NCBI GenBank assembly: GCA_964200075.2
Contig: CAXNAA020000253.1
Span: 1 to 23,651 of the forward strand
Reading direction: 5' to 3'
Origin: Sphacelaria rigidula
Lineage: Eukaryota; Phaeophyceae; Sphacelariales
DNA: 23,651 nt
Positions 1-8,821 of this stretch are shown here, in pieces (the first letter of the stretch is position 1; each line of letters starts with the position of its first letter). Under the pieces are notes generated by a model that saw only the letters and a list, made by a program, of their open reading frames with translations, ran no database searches and was not told where the DNA came from. The translations under genes and the position numbers were made by a program.

Positions 1-17
1 CGCCCCACCCCGCGGGT

Positions 18-48
18 AGGGCTGGGGGGGGGGGTGGGGGGTGGGGGG

Positions 49-82
<34 letters not shown>
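18..82. repeat. G-rich low-complexity run
   Basis: Almost uninterrupted G, with a few T and C, for about 65 bases close to the left edge. ORFs reading through it give poly-glycine and are artefacts. A run this long is often miscounted in assemblies, so its exact length is doubtful. Long G runs can also form G-quadruplexes, which is only a possibility here. Confidence 0.9.
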
Positions 83-87
<5 letters not shown>

Positions 88-468
88 ACTACCACTGACG
101 AAAATCAGCATTGCCTTTCATACCGTGTCGTTAACGGGGCAACTCCTTCTTCAGCCCGAGAAAAAGGCCATAATATTTCTTTGGATGATGACGACACTGC
201 GCGACACTGCTACCCCAACACCTACCTGCCACACACAACACTACAACAGTACGTCCCCCCTACTATGCCCAACCCGAAGTCAACATGACACCGTGGCGAT
301 GTACAACAATGTAAATCGTATCATCAACCCGGGAGGACATCTGGGGCGGGGCTCAGCGTCCACGAGAGGGGGCTCCCAGCCGTACTTCCGCACAGCACTA
401 ATCTGTACGTGTGAGGGGGGGGAGAGGTACATGTGCACTCTGGTTTTTCCTGTGCCGTTCGAAGCCAG
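83..468. other. No supported gene; unannotated stretch
   Basis: Between the G run and the candidate exon at 469 the sequence is open in two plus-strand frames, but the peptides are low in complexity and do not resemble any family I know. A pyrimidine-rich tract near 440-468 ends in CCAG and could be the 3' end of an intron leading into the candidate exon. Confidence 0.5.
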
Positions 469-590
469 TGGTTCTCACCTGTGGTTCCCACCCCATTTCC
501 TGCACGGGGGGAAAGCGGAGCCACGAACTTTGTCGCGGAAGCCATACTGCGTGACGTCATCAACGGCCTCTTCTCTCCAGAGACGGTGAT
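469..590 (+). CDS. Candidate exon of an unidentified protein
   Basis: This is a possible internal exon with no ATG of its own. A pyrimidine tract ending in CCAG (to 468) precedes it, and a consensus donor GTGAGT follows at 591. Read from 469 it encodes 40 residues and two bases of the next codon. The C-terminal half contains NFVAEAILRDVINGLFSPET, which looks like an amphipathic helix of a globular protein rather than random translation. A tiny second exon at 776-802, with acceptor AAGAG and donor GTTAGT, would continue the phase, but 27 bp is too little to judge. I do not recognise the family. The rest of the gene would lie to the left of the window or in introns I could not resolve. It could also be chance. 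Confidence 0.33.
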
Positions 591-1399
591 GTGAGTCTGG
601 GTCTCCTTCGCTTCTCTCTCACCACCTACCTACCTACCCCTTGTCATGCATGTAAAGAAGTGAAGGGGGGCGGGGCAGGCGAGAGTCCTGGGGGGAGGTC
701 AGGTCGTGGGGGTGGGGGGCGGGAGCGGGGGGTCTGCCAATGAACGACATTGGTTTTGTCTGTTCTGTCCAAGAGCGTCGTCTGCGCCTGCATCAAGAGA
801 AGGTTAGTTGTTTCGTTTAGTGTGGTTTGTGACTGCTCGTGTTGAAATGCATGACGTGCTGAATGATGAAGTGTCTGGCGATTTGTGGAGAGCTTGTGTT
901 GCGTATGTTTTCTGTGCCATGTGTTCATTCTTCCGGCTAGACGAAGAAAGTCTGGCGTCGAGAGGTGAACTTCTGTTTTTCTTTTTTCATGTTGTGTCGG
1001 GGGGTGTTGGCCGCTGCGGCAGAGTGGGGAAACCGTGATCGGAAGGGAATCATACTTTCGGTAGTTCCGTTGTCAAGTCCAGTCACAAACGTCTCACTCC
1101 TGGGGATGGAGATTTGAGGCGAATTTTGTGTCAAGAGTCCCCTTGGAGGATAAGGGGTACCATAGGTCGCTACGAGAACAGTAGAACAAGCCATGTTCAT
1201 GATCCACATGACAGTCTCGTGGGCAGGGGGTCTGCTGATGTCACGGTAGAGCTTGCGCGAGAAGATGTGAGAATTACACATAAGAGTGTTGTATAAGTAA
1301 ATCTTCGAGTAACTTTGGAGCAGTAGTGCAGTAGAACAAGAAGCACCAATGTAAACGATTAGCGATACATTAATTACTCTGTAGTCCCCCCCTCCCCAT
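591..1399. other. No supported gene; G-rich then mixed sequence
   Basis: Holds a G-rich tract (about 665-732), a pyrimidine tract with a possible splice acceptor near 775, and a strong-looking donor at 803. From 808 a short plus-strand reading frame opens, but it ends in a poly-phenylalanine translation of a T run. Nothing here is recognisable as a gene. Confidence 0.45.
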
Positions 1400-1512
1400 G
1401 ATCCTGCAAAAACCCGGCGTGCTCCGTTCCGGCTCAGCAGGGATGAGAGGTCAATGGTCGTATGGCTACTGCATGCAAGATCATGGGTACACCCCGCTTC
1501 CTCCCAGGGCAC
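937..1512 (-). CDS. Unrecognised minus-strand ORF, doubtful
   Basis: An open frame of 191 codons on the minus strand. The first ~40 codons (high-coordinate end) are translated R100 repeat (1400-1495) and are unlikely to be native. The middle contains two hydrophobic stretches (VINVSLIVYIGASCSTALLL and ETVMWIMNMACSTVLVATYG) that could be membrane segments. The C-terminus translates an A/T-rich tract into lysine-rich sequence. No motif is recognisable. Because it begins inside a mobile repeat, it is either a decayed fragment or a chance opening; no function is proposed. Confidence 0.15.
   Translation of the reverse strand: MPWEEAGCTHDLACSSHTTIDLSSLLSRNGARRVFAGSWGGGDYRVINVSLIVYIGASCSTALLLQSYSKIYLYNTLMCNSHIFSRKLYRDISRPPAHETVMWIMNMACSTVLVATYGTPYPPRGLLTQNSPQISIPRSETFVTGLDNGTTESMIPFRSRFPHSAAAANTPRHNMKKEKQKFTSRRQTFFV
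1400..1495 (+). repeat. R100 dispersed repeat, copy A
   Basis: A ~96-bp segment that aligns over its whole length with 14211-14310. Shared words include AAAACCCGGCGTGCTCCGT, GTCATGGTC-like blocks, GCATGCA and GATCATG.GTACAC. Both copies follow a C-rich tract. No coding capacity or terminal inverted repeats are evident, so it is probably a small non-autonomous element. Confidence 0.75.
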
Positions 1513-1526
1513 CAGTGCTGTCTCGA

Positions 1527-1586
1527 AAGGGATGCGTGGTCAATAGCTGAATGACTGAGGTAGTCAAGATCGTGAGTACGCCCCTC
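1527..1586 (+). repeat. R100 dispersed repeat, partial copy A2
   Basis: The 3' two-thirds of R100 recurs about 30 bp after copy A in the same orientation: GGGATGCGTGGTCA, then a diverged middle, then GATCGTGAGTAC and a C-rich tail. The adjacent partial copy suggests a local duplication or insertion next to an existing copy. Confidence 0.55.
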
Positions 1587-1589
1587 CCC

Positions 1590-2030
1590 CCGGGCGCCGT
1601 TTTGATCGGCTGAAGGGGAAAATTTCCCTGTTCTATGTAGGTGGAATGTAGTATGACTGCAAAATCGGGTTACCGCACGTGCTACACGTAGTCGCCTTGT
1701 CCTGGTGGTTCATGTGGTATCTCTTGAGTGGTTGGGGCGGAAAATTGAGGTTCCAAATCTCGGGTGATGAACGTTCTAAGAAGGATCCGCTCCCCGTAGT
1801 TGAGTCGTTGGGACGTGAGTACGGAAGAAACATTTGCTTGATGGTTGTCAGCGCGGGGCGAAAATGTTGACGCAATCCGCGACACTGGAATGTCGGGCGT
1901 GTACCGGGAGAGGGACGGGTTGATCCCTTGTGACTGTAGACTCGACCCCAGGAAGGGAAGGGGATGACTCTGGAGTATGACGAATATGTACAACTGTAGG
2001 TATATGTATACGGAGGTATCCGTCAATTTC
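1590..2030. other. No supported gene
   Basis: Short overlapping open frames occur on both strands, but none has a recognisable motif or splice-site context. No strong repeat was seen. Confidence 0.4.
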
Positions 2031-2103
2031 AAGGGTGAGTTGGGTAGGGTAAAACCCGGGTATTTACTCTGGCGAGTTCCGTGTTGCGGTGGTCCGATCT
2101 TTA

Positions 2104-2130
2104 AACTCTACCCAGATGAAGGGTAGAGTT
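2104..2130. repeat. Perfect 10-bp hairpin
   Basis: AACTCTACCC at 2104-2113 pairs perfectly with GGGTAGAGTT at 2121-2130 across a 7-base loop. A second hairpin follows closely (2152-2174). The surrounding 200 bp keeps reusing GAGTT and GGGTA words, so this is probably a piece of a palindromic mobile element, not a terminator of a known gene. Confidence 0.75.
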
Positions 2131-2151
2131 ACGTACGATCCCAGTACTCTA

Positions 2152-2174
2152 CTCGACATCTGGGTAGTGTCGAG
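2152..2174. repeat. Perfect 7-bp hairpin
   Basis: CTCGACA at 2152-2158 pairs with TGTCGAG at 2168-2174. The loop contains TCTGGGTAG, a word that echoes the neighbouring hairpin at 2104. The two hairpins likely belong to one repeat-rich unit spanning roughly 2030-2240. Confidence 0.7.
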
Positions 2175-2239
2175 CATAATCTCAACCCTCTGCCCGAGTT
2201 ATGGGTACTTGGAGTCTCGAGTATAGGAAATACCTTACC

Positions 2240-3282
2240 TAGCACACGCTTGGTCAATTCGCCGCGGCCACCCATGAGCACCAAAATGATTTGGTTGACT
2301 GGTCGATACTCGGACATGCAGTGGTCCGCTGCGAATATAGCAATGGTAACAAAGTAGATGTGTTGTTCGGAAATATGCCGTCGAGATCTTTAGAGAAGTG
2401 CATATCATGGCGAAGAAAGAGGGTATTGTCTTACAGAGAAAATCAATGCTTACCTTCAATTCCGTCGCCTTGCTTAGTGCTATACTACGTGTAGCATCTG
2501 TAAGGAGTGCAGAGGGTCCCGTGTCGGGGCAAAGAGTAGTTACGGTAGTAGGTAGAGGAAGATATCCTGGAGACTACGACCTCCCGTCGAAAAGATTTTG
2601 GTTTAACTCCTTGAGAGCTCAGAAGCATACATCTGTTTGTTGAAATATCGCCATGTATACGTGAGGGATGGCGTGTCAGATCCGCTCGCAGATGCCCAGC
2701 TGCGTGAACGCCTCAAGGGTTAACCTCGCCGATTTTTTTACGCAAACATCGGTCGTGAGTTCATGGTTTGGAGCTACCGTACTCGCGACTATGTGATGAA
2801 CGCATTGGAGTAAGGCAAGGGACTCAGAGGGGTATGCTATTCTGTGTTGTGAAGGTCACTGGTTGAAGTGCGAAGGAGACTACTCCAGGTTTGACTTCTT
2901 TTTCCATGGACATGGACATGGGGTGGGGTGCTGTTCTCCTGCTGTCGCCTACGCTACTATAGGGGGACGTGTGTATCGTGGGGGATGGAGAGTGGCCAAC
3001 TTTCGGGTGAAATGCTCTCGTACGTGAATTATCCGGAAACCCGCAATGGTCGCTCCACGTGACCGAACACACGTTGAAGCTTTTCTTGGGAAAAATGACG
3101 TAGTTGTACGAGGACGAGATCTCTCATGAGTACGTGCATCTGGTTTTTCTTTTTTCGCTCGCAAAAAATTGAGCGGATTCAATTCGTTGCCAAGAAGTCT
3201 TCGTTTGTGCTCGTCGCCTGCGGTTGGGCTCGGGAGGGGGTAGCGTTAACCGGTCCTGCAGGGTCTGGGAGTGCGCGCGCGA
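2240..3282. other. No supported gene
   Basis: About 1 kb with only short open frames on both strands. A small direct repeat CATGGACATGGACATGG lies near 2904-2921. I see no domain, RNA gene or clear regulatory element. Confidence 0.4.
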
Positions 3283-3339
3283 GGGGGTGTACTCAACTCA
3301 TGATCTTGCATGCCGTAGTCTTATGATCATTGATCTCGC
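3283..3339 (-). repeat. R100 repeat, 3' half (split copy)
   Basis: On the minus strand this reads GATCAATGATCATAAGACTACGG..., then GCATGCAAGATCATGAG and GTACACCCCC, matching the 3' half of R100. The missing 5' half lies on the same strand at 3842-3902, so a 502-bp insertion separates the halves of one copy. The copy ends in TGATCTCGC (3331-3339). Confidence 0.7.
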
Positions 3340-3841
3340 GGGTGCAAGGGGCAAGACTGAAGGGAAATGTTGCACACCCTGGACAATGTCAATGGATGAC
3401 ATTGTCAAGAAGTGTACCGCGTACAGTGTGGAACTTATTATCTTTGACAAGAGACGCAATAGTCGATCCTGTACATGATGGACTTTTTGTCAGAGTAATC
3501 TTCTGTTGAGGGTTTGAAACATTGCCACTCCTGTACTTATGTTGCGCTTTTCGATGTGAGCGATGGAAGACTAGCAACAGTTTTTGTGGAGGTGTGGAGG
3601 TAGATTTTGCTGTGAGGTTCGGAATAGTTTCTTTATGATATGGGGGCAACACTGTGAGTGATGGGTGGGTAGGATGTGAGGTGTGCAGGTATATATTGCT
3701 GTGGGGTTTTGAAGCACTTTTTCATGGGATGAGGGCAATACTGCACACCCTGGACAGTATATGGTCAATAGATTCAATAGACAAGAAGTGTACTGCATAA
3801 AGGATGGGCTTATTTTGCCTCCTCGCATTATGCAGTACACT
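3340..3841. mobile_element. 502-bp insertion splitting an R100 copy
   Basis: The segment sits between the two halves of an R100 copy. TGATCTCGC (3331-3339) precedes it and TGACCTCGC (3842-3850) follows, a 9-bp near-duplication with one mismatch. Inside are two direct copies of the foldback family's end motif CACACCCTGGACA (3373 and 3744), a diverged ~72-bp tandem duplication, and a perfect 14-bp inverted repeat (3787-3800 with 3828-3841) whose right arm ends exactly at the boundary. There is no coding sequence of note. It is most simply a composite, partly truncated non-autonomous DNA element. Confidence 0.6.
3589..3749. repeat. Diverged tandem duplication, ~89-bp offset
   Basis: The segment 3589-3660 reappears at 3678-3749. 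Both begin GAGGTGTG.AGGTA and continue ATTTTGCTGTG / ATATTGCTGTG, then a T-rich middle, then GGGCAACACTG / GGGCAATACTG. By eye about three quarters of positions agree. It lies inside the 502-bp insertion. Confidence 0.65.
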
Positions 3842-4480
3842 TGACCTCGCATTCCTACGAAGCCGGGACGGACTATGCCGGGTTTTCGCCCGACCAGGAT
3901 CGCAATTACCCAAGCGCGGAGCGCCGAATGGTGTTCGGCGAGTCGCATGAAGGATGGGCGCGAGGGGGGTTGCCTTACGCTTCGAAGTGGACAATAGCGT
4001 TGTGTTGGGCCATTCAGTGGGTGTTGGTGATTGCTCATCAGAGCCCCGAGAATAAGACACGGCACAGGGTGAAGCCGGAGCCGGTGCGTTTGCGGACATG
4101 ACTCCTCCTGAAAACAGTCGTTTTGCACCGTGTGGCTTGAGTTGGTACATGTCTGTCCAGGCGGATCCTCGAGAGAAGAGGGCATCGCAGAAGCGATCCT
4201 CGATGCTGGCAAAGTGTTGTGTTATCGCTTCGTCGATTTGGAGGAAGCTAGAAGAAAGGATGGGTGAGCGAGGGCGGTTCGATAGGGCACACACGGTAGT
4301 GCAGTTAACACTATGGATTGCTTCTGAGATCTCCGTGCTTGAGTGTCGACGACATTTGACTCGGTTGTGCTGACGTCGGTCTAAGTCGTGCCCGCGGTTA
4401 TCAGACGTTTTTTCGACAAGTTTGTGGGAGGTTGTTAGGGTACAGGGTACGAGGGTGATGCAATTATACCCGTTTTCCAT
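3722..4480 (-). CDS. Longest ORF in the window, doubtful hypothetical protein
   Basis: An ATG-initiated open frame of 252 codons. The last ~85 codons translate the R100 half-copy and the foldback insertion, so its C-terminus is not native. Codons 1-165 lie in sequence I do not see repeated elsewhere in the window. They contain a plausible globular stretch around residues 75-130 (SFLQIDEAITQHFASIEDRF). Overlapping open frames exist in another minus frame (3571-4212) and on the plus strand (4098-4373), which weakens the case for any one. No family is recognised. It could be the decayed 5' part of a gene truncated by repeat insertion. Confidence 0.17.
   Translation of the reverse strand: MENGYNCITLVPCTLTTSHKLVEKTSDNRGHDLDRRQHNRVKCRRHSSTEISEAIHSVNCTTVCALSNRPRSPILSSSFLQIDEAITQHFASIEDRFCDALFSRGSAWTDMYQLKPHGAKRLFSGGVMSANAPAPASPCAVSYSRGSDEQSPTPTEWPNTTLLSTSKRKATPLAPILHATRRTPFGAPRLGNCDPGRAKTRHSPSRLRRNARSSVLHNARRQNKPILYAVHFLSIESIDHILSRVCSIALIP
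3842..3902 (-). repeat. R100 repeat, 5' half (split copy)
   Basis: On the minus strand it reads GGGCGAAAACCCGGC..., then GTCCCGGCTTCGTAGG and ATGCGAGGTCA. This matches the 5' half of the copy at 14211. It stops abruptly at 3842, where the 502-bp insertion begins. The remainder of the same copy is at 3283-3339. Confidence 0.75.
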
Positions 4481-4883
4481 GGTTGGGTGAGGTGGGGCGG
4501 TGCATGCTATGGCGTTGAACGTGCGCTTACATCGCGTACATATATTGATGACGTAAGCACACTCTTGTCAAACCCGTGTATCATATCATATCATGTATCA
4601 CGCAAATGTACACTTATGTGCCCACGAATATCGCACTAATTGTAGTATAGAGTTGAGCGTGTGACGTTGTGACGCTCATGATTGTTTTTCCCGGGGCAAA
4701 TGCCCTGTCGAAAAACACTGAGTAGTTTTTTTGTTCCCAGTTGATATCCTGGGTACGTGATGTAGTGAGTACTGTCGGCAGTTGATACTCGGGGCACTCT
4801 GAAATATTCAGTGTTTTCGGCAGTAGACCCCTCCAGGTCCCGTAGAAACTCAGCGCTGCGGATACCCTGGACACTAGGTTGTG
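4481..4883. other. No gene; fragments of a dispersed repeat
   Basis: No coding signal. Around 4770-4870 the words TCGGCAGTTGATAC and CTCTGAAATATTCAGT occur. Closely related words recur at 8880-8945 (minus strand) and 14620-14760, indicating another dispersed family. ATCATATCATATCATG near 4580 is a short simple repeat. Confidence 0.45.
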
Positions 4884-4992
4884 ATACAGTATAGGGTTCG
4901 GCTACAGTGGAGGGTCCCACTATTGTGCGGTAGGTTGCCAACCTGGTATGACCGCACTATTGTGGGACCTCCGCACTGTGCTGGTATACTAC
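4884..4992. mobile_element. Foldback (MITE-like) element, GTGCGGT family
   Basis: GTCCCACTATTGTGCGGT (4914-4931) and ACCGCACTATTGTGGGAC (4951-4968) form inverted arms that pair except at the centre of each arm. Pairing continues outward through CAGTG.GAGG and, more weakly, AGTATA. Related arms occur near 5048-5090, 18168-18207 and 22690-22712. No coding sequence is present. Confidence 0.65.
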
Positions 4993-4999
4993 GAATTAT

Positions 5000-5779
5000 T
5001 GACACTAGTGTAGTGGACCTGAGGAAAGCGATGTTGACTGACTGCACTGTAAAGGGACCCCCGCACGGTAGAGGAAGCAACCGCATCGTTGTGTGAAGTC
5101 CGTTGTATTCTCGCTTACCCTATGCAAGAGTTCGGCTGCACCGATTGTGACGCACAGTAGCAGTAGTTGGAGGAGATTGCGAGCTCTCCACTAAACCGTG
5201 GTATACAGTATATACCGAGAGCCCGGACGCGTCAGTGCTTCGTATGGAGAGGTTTAGGGTTGCGAGAATCGGCGTGTTTGTGTTGGACGGGTAGCTCGCG
5301 GAGTGTGACCTGACGGGGATGACGTGACGAGGATGTCTCCCGTTTTACCTTTTTATTGTTTGTTACACACAGGGCGTGGCGGATGTCGTCCTTGCTGCAA
5401 AGTAATGACGAAGGAAGGAGGTCGTCTTGAAGCAATTTGTTTCCAGCTGAAGCGTAAGTTCCAAGTGTTTCCCCAACGGATATCTTGGAACATCGGGAGG
5501 GAGTCATGACATACGCAGCAAGCGTGCCCTCCAGGGGATTTTCCGGTATCTCGATTCCGAGAGAAGTCGTTGTATTGTAGAGAGACTTCTCTGTTCATTG
5601 AGTCGTTCGTTTTTTTTAATCTTTTTTCTTTAGTGAGCGTTCCCGTTTTGTTCACCTTGAGTACGTGTATCTCGTCACCATAGCTGGGAACCCTAAGGAA
5701 TCTGTTCGTGTGCGACGATCAATCAATCGATCGATCGATCATCATTTGGCGTCGTTCCTGGGGAAGATTGTATCTGATG
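5000..5779. other. No supported gene
   Basis: Contains a further GTGCGG-family fragment (about 5045-5090), a short palindrome GGTATACAGTATATACC (5201-5217) and a GATC simple repeat (5721-5741). Open frames are short and unremarkable. Confidence 0.4.
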
Positions 5780-5957
5780 CACACATTGCACAATATACGC
5801 TCAATAGTTGCAATAGACAAGAAACGTACTGCATAAAGTATAGGGATTTCGCGACTATTGTCGGCCGGTAATAGTTACAATAGGCCTAAACTTTATGCAG
5901 TACACTCCTCGTCTACTGCATCTATTGACCATATATTGTCCGGGGTGTGATATGATG
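5772..5957. mobile_element. Intact 170-bp foldback element with 8-bp flanking duplication
   Basis: The element occupies 5780-5949. Its left arm starts CACACATTGCACAATATA and the inverted right arm starts CACACCCCGGACAATATA. The arms stay alignable for about 59 bp, ending in GTACTGCATAAAG, around a short centre. ATCTGATG (5772-5779) and ATATGATG (5950-5957) flank it, matching at seven of eight positions. An 8-bp duplication is typical of hAT-type elements; assignment to that superfamily is inference. There is no transposase, so movement would have depended on a protein encoded elsewhere. Confidence 0.8.
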
Positions 5958-6677
5958 TACTTGCGCCATCGTTGAACGGATGTGCAAAATGGTTGAAGAA
6001 GACATGAATGGTTCCTCAAGGGTTGGTGAACGGGGCTTGGTGTTCGGTTGTTGCAACCATGACGCATGCGTTCACTTTTCAGAATCCATGACATTCCCGA
6101 GTTTCGTTCTCTCCGGGTACCTCTGCACCATATGCACGTACGCCGTGGTTTCGCCCCGTGCCTTGGGCATGCAAGGCAAGCGCTGGAGCATCGCACAACA
6201 CTGTGTTTTTGCATATCCCTTGACTTGACTATTTTGGGTTGAGTTTGAGGTAGTAAGTCTTGAGTAGAAGACATGATGAACGCTCCGCCACACGCATGAA
6301 AGCTTTTTCCAAGGTGTACATGCCCTTCTCGACAGCCCAATTTCAAGGGCGAAATGATGCTCAGAGTATCGGGTGGTGGCTGTTATCAGCGCTATCTAGG
6401 CTCTATCATCACCGGCGTTCGAAGTTTTCGCTATTGAAATGATGACTGCAGGTTAATCGTGGCCCCTCTCTTCACGTCACCCTTCTCTCCCCCGTTGACC
6501 GGCGCTTTCCGCTCTTATCCCACTCGATCTACAGGAAGTTACTGGGGTGCCAGATCTGCAGTCACAACATGGGTGTCATCCACAGCAGTGCAATCGCCTC
6601 TAATGCCGTCCTTGAGCCGATAGATGCGGCCGCCGTGCGAAAATGGTGGGATTTCGATAACTACCGGCGAGACTGTT
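5958..6677. other. No supported gene
   Basis: Open frames occur on both strands (for example minus 5855-6346, which reads through the foldback element), without recognisable motifs. From about 6580 the sequence becomes GC-rich and begins to resemble units of the adjoining 94-bp array. Confidence 0.4.
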
Positions 6678-7260
6678 CATCCCGTCATAACCAAACCGAC
6701 GTGGCTAGGTGTTGAAAACGGGTGCGGGCCAATTGCGACCTGACAGACGTTGTCCAATGCCGCCACCGGGTCCCTAGTCAGCGCGACGGACCATCTCCGT
6801 CGGTGAAGGAAGAGGCCGCGGGTTGACTGCGTCTGGCCAGACCCTCACCGACGCCGCTACGGCGCCCTTCATCAGCGCGACGAACCATTCGGTTAGATGA
6901 CGGAAACGACAGCGGACCAATTGCGATTGACCGGATGCTGTCGGACGCCGCTAAAGCCTCCGTCCTCAGCGCGATTTATCATGCAAGCGTTTGACGGAGA
7001 ACGGCTGCGGGCTATTTGTGATTGGCCAGACGCTGTGGGACGCCGCAACTGCGCCCTTCGTCAGCCCGACATAGCATCTGATGGGGTGGCGAAAATGGCT
7101 GCGGGTCGATAGTGACTCGCCAGACACATCCGACGCCGCCACCGCGCCCTTTCTCACCACGACGGATCATCTGATTGAGTGACGGAATCCATCGACCGGA
7201 TATGACTGGTTTGAATCGGCCGCCGCGCCCAAGGCGCGGCCCATCATCTGACTGGGTAAC
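6678..7260. repeat. Diverged tandem array, ~94-bp unit
   Basis: A landmark TCAGCGCGAC or a close variant occurs at 6678, 6778, 6872, 6966, 7061 and 7154, with a degraded last unit near 7235. The spacings are 100, 94, 94, 95 and 93 bp. Each unit also repeats, in order, TGACGGAAA, CGGCTGCGGG, CCAATTGCGA, GGCCAGACGCTG, GACGCCGC and GCGCCCTTC with substitutions. Neighbouring units differ at roughly a quarter to a third of positions, so the array is old. The period is not a multiple of three and the frames contain stops, so it is not a coding repeat. GC content is higher than in the surroundings. Confidence 0.85.
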
Positions 7261-8370
7261 AGGACCAGCCGGCCAAAATGTGATCGATCCGGCCCACGAG
7301 GAACCTGTGTTGCGACATCATCTTACCGATTGCGGCGCGGCTAGCAGTGTGTCGAATGTGTACTGTTGAACACGATGAGGCCCTTATGCGCCCTACTGTA
7401 CGTTCGTTGAATGAACATCAAGGACGGGGGGCGGCGGGGGGGGGCGCTACGGCGCTCTACATGGTGTGCCGTGGGTTACAAGACAAGGCTACACCACAAC
7501 ACCCCCAGCGACGGATTGCAAGATGAACCTCAGCTTTCTTGGGACACCACCGCGGAGGTCGTTTCTTGTGATGCGCTGGATGGAACTCGCTGTGTCGTTT
7601 TGAGGTTTATGTAATGTTCAGAGTGCGGACGGGTCCTTCCTATTACGAAAATCGGCCGCGGAAGATCTTCCATCACGGTGGGGTGCCATGATCTGCCATA
7701 TACTCTACAGCATAGTTTCATTGTCATGGCAACCGGCTTTGGTACCCACACCATGTTTTGGGGGCTGTGCGCCAGAGAACTTTACCGTGCTCTCTCAACA
7801 ATTTTTTGCTGGAAAGGAAAGAGGAGCACCGAAATTTTGGTTGCGCGCTGCCCTCCACGGACCCTGTCCGTGTACACTTTTTGCTCCCCGGTAGACCGTT
7901 GCACAAGAGAATCCTTGTTGTTCTAATCGGTTGTTGGGCAAGTGGTGTATCATTCCGACCTCCATTTCGAGAGGAAAGGGGGGCGAGGGGGTTACCCCGT
8001 GTGTTGAATATATGCCTTGTTTCCTTTGGAGGGCCGAGCGTTCTGGGGAGCATGGAAGTTGGGGTATTTTTTGGTGTGACAGATGGCTTCGCTGTTGAAC
8101 CAAATGTCTCTGAGAGTGCTGAGCATTCAAGAGGGGAAATGGGGCATCAAAATACCCGAAGGAGGCGTTTGACACCCGTGCCAACTGTAATCGGCAAGGG
8201 CCGTCGAGAATAGTGGAGTGCTTTCTGGACGTGATAACACAAAATCGCCGATACTGTTGGAATACTGGCAAAGGGCTCCGCCCAACAGGCGCCGTGAGCC
8301 TGGTAGATGAGCTCGGATGAAAGATGGAAATGGTTGGTTGTCGAGGGGGTACTGCCCCTAATCGTGTAAA

Positions 8371-8400
8371 GGGGGTAGGTACTCGTGACCTTGCATTCCC
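8371..8400 (-). repeat. R100 fragment
   Basis: The minus strand reads GGGAATGCAAGGTCACGAGTAC followed by a C-rich end, resembling the GCAAGATCATGAGTAC terminus of R100. It is short and diverged. Confidence 0.35.
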
Positions 8401-8500
8401 CCGCCAGCTGGACCATCCGCCACGCGTTCTCGAGAGGACGGAGCATTGTCCAATACTGTAGGGTACATGTCATACCACGGGTACTTTGCATCGCATTTCT

Positions 8501-8518
8501 ATATATATATATATATAT
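8501..8518. repeat. (AT)9 microsatellite
   Basis: Nine perfect AT dinucleotides. No gene context is visible. Confidence 0.95.
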
Positions 8519-8821
8519 GTCTCGGCTGATCTATGCGCTAGGTCGATTTCTACAGAGTTTTTTGGGGGTACGTTGGATACCATCTTTCACGTAATAACCT
8601 TGGGTGATGACTTTGTGAGCCCTAAAAGTAATCACTCGAGTTGTTCCACTGCGTGTGTAAAGCCTACGGCTAGAGCGATGACCGATGATCGGTCATGCAC
8701 TCTTGCTTTGCCAGAAGAAAATGGCTATAATATGGGCTGGGCGGGAGGAATGTGCAGATATTTTGGTCCTATTCGAGGACGAGAAACTCTCCCTGTTCGG
8801 AGCTTGCGAAGGTCAGGATAC

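Larger units (their letters stand above)
7261..8820. other. No supported gene
   Basis: Includes a G-rich run (about 7425-7446), overlapping 100-150-codon open frames on both strands around 7724-8271 with no recognisable motif, an R100 fragment (8371-8400) and a TA run. Overlap of similar-length frames on opposite strands argues for chance. Confidence 0.4.

Noticed and set aside
41-589. Long plus-strand frame near the left edge
   Set aside because: It begins inside the G run and its peptide is low in complexity; another frame fits the splice signals at 469-590 better.
937-1512. Possible capsid-like protein (IPFRSRFP-type string) on the minus strand
   Set aside because: A single short resemblance, the frame starts inside a repeat, and no ordered set of family motifs is present.
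3571-4212. 213-codon minus-strand frame
   Set aside because: Reads through an R100 half-copy and the 502-bp insertion and overlaps the longer frame 3722-4480.
6897-7112. ORF inside the 94-bp array
   Set aside because: The array period is not a multiple of three, so the frame changes from unit to unit; an opening here is chance.
7724-8271. Three overlapping frames of 109-158 codons on both strands
   Set aside because: No motif, no splice context, and similar lengths on opposite strands point to chance opening in a GC-balanced region.
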